A stretch of DNA of 12,977 bases from Cephalothrix spiralis (taxonomy: Eukaryota; Nemertea; Palaeonemertea; Archinemertea; Cephalotrichidae). The stretch is from contig JAUCNG010194418.1 in NCBI GenBank assembly GCA_032353305.1, forward strand, positions 1-12,977, written 5' to 3'. The stretch's first letter is position 1; each line of letters opens with the position of its first letter. Both the position numbers and the translations under genes were made by a program. Below are positions 1-7,681 of the stretch, piece by piece. The notes below the pieces were generated by a model. That model was not told the origin of the DNA. It was given only the letters and a program-made list of their open reading frames with translations, and made no database searches.

Positions 1-92
1 TTATAATTTATAATTAAATTGTCTCAATCATCAATATTATTCCATGATACTGTTGATATAAACAAATCAGAATAGGTTACAAATCACGTTAT

Positions 93-270
93 TTGAAAAT
101 GCTTACTTTTTGCAAACGTTAATTGAAAATGCTTACTTTTACAAACTTAAATTAAAAATGCATAGTTTTTGCAAACGTAATTGAAAATGCTTAGTTTTTG
201 CAAACATTAATTGAAAATGCTTAGTTTTTGCAAACCTTAAAATTTTAATTGAAAATGCTTACTTTTTGCA
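93..270. repeat. Minisatellite, about six ~30-bp units
   Basis: Units begin at about 93, 122, 152, 180, 211 and 248. Each reads roughly TTGAAAATGCTTACTTTTTG followed by CAAACGTTAA. Units differ by C/G at one position (CTTACT or CTTAGT), short deletions and one ~8-bp insertion before the last copy. There is no coding potential and no unique spacer between units. Confidence 0.85.
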
Positions 271-695
271 AGTGGCTTAAAGTAATAACCAGTATAAATC
301 CTTAATAATCTATGATTAATACAAATTCAATATTTCTGATAATCCAATTGTTAAAATAATACAAGTTACGTCCTTGTATCACTGGACTAATTATTTGAGA
401 TATTTTTCTTGGCTTCCCAAGGAGTATAAATATCTGCAAAGATGCTTGCTTTAATTTCAAGGCTTCCCTTGAGATTAGATTTAACATGTGACATATTGAA
501 GGAAAAGATCTTCCTTATACATAATATAATTAATTTATACATGTATTTTTTGTACCTTAACTTTTTACTCTAATGTGTTTGTTTCTGTTAAGAATATTAT
601 TATTAATAAAAAATATTATTAGTACTTGAAGTATTGTTTATATAAGTGAGCTTTGATTTACTCTGATGAACGTAGATCGTTCATTCGTATTTTAC
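271..695. other. AT-rich intergenic stretch, no gene seen
   Basis: No conserved protein or RNA is recognised. Two small related hairpin-like words with GGCTTCCC lie at about 410-422 and 459-475. A short minus-strand reading frame (302-487) has no recognisable domain and is probably chance. Confidence 0.5.
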
Positions 696-768
696 TAATC
701 ATTTTGATAAACCAAAAACTGATACTTTGCGATGAAAAATATATAAGTTTGGTTTATCAAAATGGTTA
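696..768. repeat. Inverted repeat (hairpin), 21-bp arms
   Basis: Arm 696-716 contains CATTTTGATAAACCAAA. Arm 748-768 contains its exact complement TTTGGTTTATCAAAATG. The 17-bp cores (700-716 and 748-764) are perfect, and the arms match at 20 of 21 positions overall. The loop is 31 nt. Confidence 0.8.
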
Positions 769-874
769 ATAATAATTATGTAGTTCCTTCAAGGATTGTT
801 TTAGTACGTTATCTAGTCTTGTTTCAGGATCTTTCAGTTCTGGTGTTACTTAATTAGCATGTCACACCATCTCT

Positions 875-980
875 CGAATTGCGCATTAATACTCAGTAGT
901 TGGATCTCACATCGTTGTCAAGTGACATTTGTGCTAGAAATCCCTAGTGATCTAACTACTGAGTATTGATGCGCAATTCG
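875..980. repeat. Long hairpin, 32-bp arms
   Basis: Arm 875-906 starts CGAATTGCGCATTAATACTC and arm 949-980 ends GAGTATTGATGCGCAATTCG. The arms match at 30 of 32 positions. Both differences would be G-U pairs in a transcript of the plus strand, so the RNA stem would be unbroken. The loop is 42 nt. It could be a miniature element or a hairpin RNA precursor; neither is shown. Confidence 0.85.
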
Positions 981-1331
981 ATAAAATACCATTCGCAGAT
1001 TCAAAGTACAATATTTTTATTAATATCAAGAGCACCAAAATAAAACGTTTTCCAAAATAGCCTTCACTACTAAGCTTTTTCCGGGATTTATGATACCCTG
1101 TCAAGTCTAAATTAAACAAGGGTCGCAAGTTCGAGCCAAATAAGAAGTATACATAATTTTATATCAAGAATTCTCAGATAATTGACCGATATTAAGACAA
1201 AATGTCGTAATTTACTCTCTATGTGAGCATGAGGGATCAATGTACAACATATTTAGTACGGATACTATTAAACCTCCATGCATCTTTTTTTTAAATTCAA
1301 AATTATGAGATTGTTGAAAATAGAAATTATG
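981..1331. other. Intergenic stretch, nothing recognised
   Basis: AT-rich sequence without an open frame, RNA gene or clear repeat between the hairpin ending at 980 and the element starting at 1332. Confidence 0.5.
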
Positions 1332-1725
1332 TACAGGGTGCCCTAATCAAATATATAATAGGTAGATGACGTCCTATTATGACTTAGTTACTGCGATTAG
1401 TCACTGGAGAGAACATGGCCTCTCAATTTTTATTTAAGTTACTCATTCAATTTACTTTTTACATAATAATGATCAATCATCAAAAATTGATAAGAATTGA
1501 GAATATTTCAAATTAAGAGCTGGATGGAGCACTCTTGATATTTAGGCTGGAGGAAATGAAACCAGGGTTTCGGGAGAATCATTGCAGTTCCCTTATGCAC
1601 TATAAAATCCGCTTAATTCGGGAGAGAAGACAATGCTCTTTTGGGGTAATTTTTGGCAATTATTAAAAATTGAGTCACAATATGACCTGATTTGGCCGTA
1701 ATACACATTATTGGGACACGCTGTA
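1332..1725. mobile_element. Miniature inverted-repeat element A, mariner-like TA borders
   Basis: The left end TACAGGGTGCCCTAATCA and the complement of the right end, TACAGCGTGTCCCAATAATG, form terminal inverted repeats. Similarity continues inward at TATTATGACTTA/CATATTGTGACTCA, so the imperfect repeats reach ~50 bp or more. TA at both borders fits Tc1/mariner-type insertion. At ~394 bp with no reading frame, it is non-autonomous. Superfamily is inferred from termini only. Confidence 0.65.
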
Positions 1726-1938
1726 TATGCCATAAACTAAAAGTATTTGTCAAAATCAATAATTTTCTTGATTAGTTTCTAAATTAAAAACATAATCCTT
1801 AATTATACAGGGTGTCCCAATATTATGGAAAACGGTCATATTGTGACTTAATTCTAAATTGACAATATCGATGTTTGTGATCACTAGAGAGAACATGGTC
1901 TTCGAGCTTTCAACAACTGAGCTACATCAATTTCCACA

Positions 1939-2100
1939 AAGTACCAAAAAGTTCAACTTCACCAGTAGGAGGTAAATCCTATTATAGATGAACGTCCTTT
2001 CTTGGGAAACTTTTTTTGTGATTTAAGGACCAAAAAGTTCCAACTTCACAAGTACTGTAATATAAATGAACGTCCTTTCTCGAGAAATTTGTTTTTTAAT
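1939..2100. repeat. Tandem pair of ~80-86-bp units inside element B
   Basis: Each copy has ACCAAAAAGTTC (1943 and 2029) followed by ATGAACGTCCTTTCT (1988 and 2066). The offsets are 86 and 78 bp. The second unit's end also forms the left arm of the 36-bp hairpin described separately. Confidence 0.75.
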
Positions 2101-2286
2101 AATTTTACCCAGCCTAAATTCCATTATAAATCGAGAGAATGCTATTTTCAGTCGCTCTTAAAATTAATCTTGTGAATATTTTCAGGGCGTTTCAATTTTT
2201 AATAACTTTTTGTTAATAGTAAATTAAATAGAGAATTTTAAAAAATCACAAAAAACTAATTTCTCGAGAAAGGACGTTCATTTATA
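2061..2286. repeat. 36-bp inverted repeat inside element B
   Basis: Arm 2061-2096 starts TATAAATGAACGTCCTTTCT and arm 2251-2286 ends AGAAAGGACGTTCATTTATA. The arms match at 35 of 36 positions across a 154-bp spacer. They are far better conserved than the element's own ends. Confidence 0.85.
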
Positions 2287-2437
2287 ATAAAAATGAAACC
2301 AGAGTATCATCGTATGGTTGAAAACCGATCTGCACCAAATACGTTGTATGCGGGAGAAAAAACCATGGTCTCAAACATATCATTGAACTCGTCACAATAT
2401 GAGGTCATCTGGCTATTGGATGGAAATTGCCAGTATA

Positions 2438-2753
2438 GTGAATTTACTTAAATAAAATATCTAATTTTCAATAATTTTACAAGTGATCATTTTGAATTTT
2501 AATGACGATTATGAGAAGGCGATTTTGATAAAGAATATTTTGGTGTAAGTTCAATCTGCTGCTCTAGATATTAATGAAAATATTTAACTCCGAATCAAAA
2601 AAACGGTATTTAAATCCATCCCATTTCTAGGGCCTCATCGAATCTCACTCTCGGTCGCTCTCTTTAGTATATGAGTGAAATAAACGAATAACACCGGCGT
2701 TCGGGATGATTCAAATCACGTGTCACGAAATCCCGTGTCAGCCCCGCTAAATA
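2438..2753. other. Intergenic stretch, nothing recognised
   Basis: No gene is seen. A mildly GC-richer patch at about 2690-2745 has repeated CGTGTCA words and a CGGGAT/ATCCCG pair. Confidence 0.45.
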
Positions 2754-2948
2754 TCATTGCCTATAATTATGTGATTTCCGATATCCGATAAAATTTTAAG
2801 CCTTTTTCCGATACCGGTAGAGATTTTTTTCGATTGTTCAGTTTCCGATAGTGTTTTTCTCGATTTTTCCCTTTCCGATAGCGAAAAATGGCCGTTTATG
2901 ATAGCGAAAAAAAATTGCCATTTTTCCGTTTACGATAAGAGGCATTGA
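2754..2948. mobile_element. 195-bp CCGATA-repeat inverted element, copy 1
   Basis: It is bounded by TCATTGCCTATAA and GATAAGAGGCATTGA, which are near-complementary ends. The interior holds degenerate ~30-bp units with TTTCCGATAGTG, TTTTTCTCGATTTTTCC and TTTCCGATAGCG. The right half has ATGGC...GCCAT inverted words and ends TTTCCGTTTACGATAAGAGG. A second copy of the same length and order lies at 8668-8862. No protein is encoded. Confidence 0.75.
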
Positions 2949-3780
2949 CTCCCTTCTTAATAACCAGTCGCCATGACCTGCAACATTTAATGTTCTATGT
3001 CATTGAGGTCAATATATCATAATAGTCGTAACTTATAAATTTTTAATTAGGTTTAGGGAAAAAAACAGAATAAATTAACAATTAAAAATTTATGATCATT
3101 TTTGTGAATCAGAATGAATCACGTGCCTTGACACAGCTATTTCACATGAGTTTGCAACGTGTTCATGAATATTGATCTGTTGATTTAATATCGATTCAGA
3201 CCAACCGACCCTTGCAGTTTTTTTATCATAGAATGTTAGTGAAATAATATCAACATTATTTTCAGACCTTTTTGAACCATGATTTTAATTTTCAATATTT
3301 GTTGTTTTTCGAACATATTTTTCAATTTAATAATGAAACGATACCGAGAATTGCATAGAGAGCGGAAGCAATTTTCGATTGGGGGATGGCTAAGCGAACA
3401 ATTTGAGGCATATTTTTTAAAAGCTCTTATAATATAAGGCCGCTACACCGAAAACTTGGTCTCACATCGAAAACCAAAGTTTCTGTGAAGAATGTTCAAA
3501 TATTAGCTAAAATTCAATTGCTTTGATAATTGCACATTGAGCTTCGGATTTTATACCCAAGAATAAGGTAGAACAATGATTCATATTATTCAATTCACAT
3601 GTATTACATAAAAGAGATTCAAAAAATTATATAATGACATAGACATAAAATAATGAACACATAAAGGTTGAAATAGCTTAAAACTAAACATGATTATTTC
3701 GTTGTACAATAATCATATCATAAATTGATTGTACATTTTCTCTGTTTCACCAAATTATATCTAGGACATCGATATATTGA
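2949..3780. other. AT-rich intergenic stretch
   Basis: No gene is recognised. The only structure noted is a 14-bp AT-rich inverted repeat, ATAAATTTTTAATT near 3035 and its complement near 3081. Confidence 0.45.
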
Positions 3781-3930
3781 AGTGGTGGTTTCTTTTTTTT
3801 ATTTATGCCCCGGTTCCACCGCTGACCTCGTCCCTGCTTCTCTTACCAGTTAAAGCAGCATTTCGGTTAATGAAGCTTCGAGAACGAGGTTGTAACGTTT
3901 AGCGTTAATAAGGGAAGGCCACCAGTTAAA
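3781..3930. other. GC-richer patch with 10-bp direct repeat
   Basis: The patch is less AT-rich than its surroundings and starts with a T-run at about 3790-3800. ACCAGTTAAA occurs at 3845-3854 and again at 3921-3930. On the minus strand it ends in an A-rich tail, as a short retroposed sequence would. I do not recognise the sequence. Confidence 0.3.
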
Positions 3931-5062
3931 ATGAGGAAAAATTGTGACATTGTCTAATTGAAATTTAATTATGTTTAATGAGTTTTAAAATTGTTATTCA
4001 TTTATAAGGTAATTAAAAAAGTAAATGATATATTTCAGAAAGTGACATCCAACAATCGTAGACATACAATAAATGCAATGTAAAATGACTCTTTAAGTGC
4101 GATTATTACAAAAAATTCATGGCAATTTTCAAAATAGTAATAAGTATTTTACACAAAGTTTGCAATGGACAAATGTGTACAATGTATTATCATGTCCTTT
4201 TCAAACTTATTCTAAATAAAGATTTGAATGATGTTACAGTAATATTGATTTCCTAAAAACATTTTAGAGCTCTAACAGCTACATGTCATAATATTGATTT
4301 AGCAAGAAACGAAGTAGCTATATATATCTACATAAGACCAGGAAAACGTCACCCATCTATTATGATACTATGGACTAAAAATACAAAATATATTTATAGT
4401 CTATGATGATACAAGATCATATCAATCTCCAACGTAGAGCTTCTATTTTGAGATTGGCATCTCTATTAAAAGACGTAGAGATTAGGATAAATTAGGAAAC
4501 TCCCTTTGTGGACAAGATGAATCATATAAGCTATACTTTTGCAGAAAATTACCAAATTTTGCAGAAGCAGTTGATATGCTTCAAATATAAATCGGATAAT
4601 AATATTTAATTAATTTATGTACCATAAATACATGTCTATAAACATATATCAGATATAATCATCCATAATTAACTTATGGGAATATGGAAAACCCACTATC
4701 GAAAGTCTGGGTTATTCCTCATTTAATGAAGCAACTTTTCAAATACGTAAATAAATACAGGTTGCACCATTATTTGAATTATATATGACTTTTTGTAGTA
4801 TGTCTAGATTTTTCAACTTAAGTAGCTACGTGACTATGAGTCATAAACTCTCAAAACATTTATGATTATTTATTTACCGATAAATGACTAGAATTAAGAG
4901 ATTTCACAAAATACGTTCAAGGACAGTCAATGATTCTTATACATTGGATTCAAAACTGTAGCTTTGGGTTATTTTGGCAACCCAAACACTCATTACTATA
5001 CAAATGAAATTCTGACCATCCAAAAATAGAAACAGATCAATTTCTCAGCTCTAAATAAAAAA
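3931..5062. other. AT-rich intergenic stretch, no gene seen
   Basis: Over 1.1 kb with stops in all frames at short intervals. I recognise no RNA gene, element end or strong hairpin. Confidence 0.5.
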
Positions 5063-5461
5063 CGAGGGGTGTATCATGCAGTATACTTTTGTACGCTCAT
5101 AAAAATTTAGTATTTGTAATAATTGTATTTCTTGAAATAAAAATACAATTTTCGAAAAAATAAATTGTATTTCTTGAAATAAAAATACAATTTTCGAAAA
5201 AATAAATTGTATTTCTTTAAATAATATTTTTCTTCTTGAAATAATATTGCAATGTAGTACTTGAAATTATTGTATTTTCGAAAAATGAATATTTTATTTC
5301 TTGAAATAAAAGTGCAATATTTTGTATTTTTAAAAAATAATTGCAATATATTGTATTTTTTTTAATAAGATCGTACTTCTTGAAATAATATTGTATAAAT
5401 CGAAATAATTGCAATATATTGTAGTTTTGTACACTTTTTTGAAGTGATGATACACCCCTCG
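5063..5461. mobile_element. Foldback-type element with 15-bp perfect terminal repeats
   Basis: CGAGGGGTGTATCAT at 5063-5077 and its exact complement ATGATACACCCCTCG at 5447-5461 delimit 399 bp. The interior is almost entirely TTGTATTT/AAATACAA words in both orientations. No target-site duplication is certain (the flanks share only A-rich sequence). Short reading frames here are low-complexity translations of the repeat. Confidence 0.75.
5121..5246. repeat. Three tandem 42-bp units inside the foldback element
   Basis: AATTGTATTT begins at 5121, 5163 and 5205, an exact 42-bp period. The first two units are near-identical and the third diverges after about 15 bp. Each unit is itself a near-palindrome (TTGTATTT...AAATACAA). 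Degraded relatives continue to about 5420. Confidence 0.8.
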
Positions 5462-6577
5462 AAATATAAGATTTCTGTTAATTTTACAATGAATTCATAT
5501 TATTTTGAATTTGTTCCTTTGTTATGTACACAATTTAAAATATCACTATTTAACAATGACTGCCTTCCCTGTTTGATTTCGTTCCTGAACATGTACTAAA
5601 AAAGTAATGAAAAAACATCATGGTAGGAAAATTCCCTAGATATAAAGTACCTCTTGTCCGACATGACAAACCAAATGAATAGACGTTACAAATCAATATT
5701 AATATATTAAAACCCTTAACAACATATCTCTCTATGGAAATGTTAACTCGCAGCGGTAATATCTGGGCCTCCTTTTTCTATAGGACATCAATATGAATTT
5801 TCTATTCATAAAAAATAATGCAAAAAATCAATAAATTTATCCCTTTTTTGATTGAGATCAATAAATATAGACACCATAAAAACATATTTTTGATGAACCT
5901 ATGACCTAGGTGACTTAAGTAGGTGAAAATGGTATATTGTAATCGCAACAAAATAGCGCTGGAGGCCATTTATTCGTTTTAAAGAATTAATAACAATAAA
6001 AAATACCTAACCCTAAAAAGTCAATTCATATAAAATAACATTTTCAGTCATTTTCCTAGTACTCCTACACAGAGCTTTGTCCGATGCTTGTTTCGGGCGA
6101 TATTGCTCAAACCGGGCCTTTTTATCGATAATGCGTCACCTATGTGGAAAGACCCGTATTATTTACAATCTAGGCCCTCTATGACAAAAGACCAAAACTA
6201 ATCTAAAAATCGGTCATGAATTAAGTACTAGTTGCACTATCTGGGCAGATCTGGGTATACTTAATCTATGGTAGAATCACAAAAAGCTAAGGAAACTAAA
6301 TGTGAAAACATTAAAGTTCGAGCAGGTTCGAGTTTTATGATTTTATGTTTTATAAAATTCCAACAGGGTTTTTCACAATGTACACATAATCTTGTAAATT
6401 GACTAGAAAATTAATGATCTATTTTTACATCCTCGGTTTCTAACTACATCTATCAGTTCTGCATCTATACATCACATTTAACATTCTATAAAAGTAAGAA
6501 AGTTACACCAATATTTTGATTGTAATTATGAAAATGAACAGATACAGTGTATATCTAAAAAATTACTCTGTACAATG
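5462..6577. other. AT-rich intergenic stretch, no gene seen
   Basis: About 1.1 kb without recognisable coding sequence, RNA gene or element. This is the interval beyond the gene's 3' side and before the mariner-type element. Confidence 0.5.
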
Positions 6578-6755
6578 TACAGTGTGTTCCGACATTATTG
6601 CAACACTTAATATTTGTATGAAAACGCCATTTTCGATTTTTCTATGTATATGGTATCCCTGAACATTACAGCATCTTAGCTATCAATTGGCACCATTCAT
6701 AGCAATTTCGGTTAAGATTATGCTGAGTATCAGCTTGTCAAAATCGAACCTAGGT

Positions 6756-7142
6756 CCTCGGTGAAATATAACTCGGATATTCTTGAGTATCCAATTTGAA
6801 AATAACTTAATATTCATAAAAATCTAAGTTAACTCATGTTTGAAAATACTGATTATCAACCAATACAATTTAGTGATACAATAAAGGTCAAGTTATACTA
6901 AGTAACTGTTACTTTTTAAATGTCTGTGAGCTTAGACCATAATTAATAAGTCCTAAGTTATTTCAAGAAACTGAGATAAAATTGACAAAAAGTATCAGTT
7001 ATTTTAAGAAACTTAAACTCCAAGTAACTTGAATTTACTTGGAGTCCAAGTCTCTTTCGGTAGTTTAAGTTAATTTAACTTAAACTATTAAACTTAGACT
7101 CTCGAGTTAATTCAAGTAACTTAAACCAAATTTTCACCGAGG
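6756..7142. repeat. Nested inverted-repeat insertion with 11-bp perfect ends
   Basis: CCTCGGTGAAA (6756-6766) and TTTCACCGAGG (7132-7142) bound 387 bp. The interior is rich in AACTTAA/TTAAGTT words. It includes an 11-bp-arm hairpin (7017-7027 with 7035-7045) and a 27-bp palindrome (7061-7087, 13-bp arms, one central base). It probably inserted into the mariner-type element. Confidence 0.55.
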
Positions 7143-7179
7143 CTTTCCAACATTCCGATCCACTTCGGTGTCTGAATAC

Positions 7180-7185
7180 TTTATT
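7180..7185 (-). terminator. Candidate polyadenylation signal AATAAA
   Basis: TTTATT on the plus strand gives AATAAA on the gene strand, about 260 bp past the stop codon. I found no AATAAA between the stop (7446) and the mariner-type element border at 7312. This motif lies inside that element. In AT-rich DNA the hexamer occurs by chance, so use is unproven. Confidence 0.3.
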
Positions 7186-7445
7186 GCATTCGCATTCCCC
7201 ATTTAGGTGAATATAATTATATTTAGATAAACGTAGGGTACCGGAATGGCTTTCCATTTATATTTGCTTTCTTACGCAGAGTAAGTGTTAAAATATTTCG
7301 GGACACACTGTATAAATACCCGAGTGATCGAGATCAGTTCTTAACAGAACTCACATCCTTGGAATATAGACTGGTGCAAGCCTGGTCATCATCTTCTTGA
7401 AGTTGATGTAAAGATTCAAAGACAAAAAATACTTTTCAATAATAT

Positions 7446-7681
7446 CTAATTCTCCTTTTTCACTTTCGAACGTTTTTCTGATTTTTCTCGTGGTGACGTC
7501 ATCAATGCTTTTCTGTCCTTCACACTTGTTTGGACGAATATAACAAGTCTGCATATCAATAACATTCCGAATATCAAAGATGGCGTCAATTTGTCAAGTC
7601 CATCTCCCAGAGAAACTATCGTATAAGAGGATAAACCCATCAAAACGATAAGAATAACGTTTGCAACTTGTTTTAAAGAGC
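7446..7681 (-). CDS. tmem35: TMEM35-family coding exon 3 with stop (residues 82-159)
   Basis: The acceptor is TTATTTTCAG|GC. The first two bases complete Gly82, giving PG-SLKQVAN, which parallels PG-RPKDVAN in human TMEM35A. The exon encodes TM3, a short polar loop (GDGLDK), TM4 with LLICRLVI, and a basic cytosolic tail rich in K, R, S and E. The stop is TAG at 7448-7446. The last four residues are KKEN, a canonical KKxx dilysine ER-retrieval signature. The reading frame starts well before any ATG, as expected for an internal splice junction. Confidence 0.9.

Larger units (their letters stand above)
1806..2437. mobile_element. Miniature inverted-repeat element B, related to A
   Basis: The left end TACAGGGTGTCCCAATATTA is clear. 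The right end is degenerate, but GTCACAATATGAGGTCAT (from about 2391) is the inverted counterpart of GGTCATATTGTGAC near the left end. Interior words such as CAGCCTAAAT, GCTCTTAA, CAATTTTT and GTAAATTAAATAGAG match the reverse complement of element A. B therefore lies in the opposite orientation, 80 bp away. The right border is approximate. Confidence 0.55.
6578..7312. mobile_element. Mariner-type miniature element with TA borders
   Basis: The left end TACAGTGTGTTCCGACATTA (6578-6609) pairs with the right end 7282-7312, whose complement starts TACAGTGTGTCCCGAAATAT. Both continue to AACACTT(A), giving ~31-bp terminal inverted repeats. TA followed by CAGTG is the Tc1/mariner border pattern. At 735 bp there is no transposase frame. 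The interior contains a second inverted-repeat insertion (6756-7142). Confidence 0.75.

Noticed and set aside
93-270. Regular ~30-bp repeats resembling a CRISPR array
   Set aside because: Units are contiguous and degenerate with no unique spacers, and the window is eukaryotic.
302-487. 61-residue minus-strand frame
   Set aside because: No recognised domain, no neighbouring exon or splice support; expected by chance.
5107-5414. Minus-strand frames rich in F, Y and K
   Set aside because: They are translations of the AT-rich 42-bp tandem repeat inside a foldback element.
6004-6020. Telomere-like CCTAACCCTAA
   Set aside because: It occurs once, without tandem repetition.
7075-7257. 60-residue minus-strand frame inside the mariner-type element as transposase remnant
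   Set aside because: No transposase motif is visible and it crosses the border of the nested inverted repeat.
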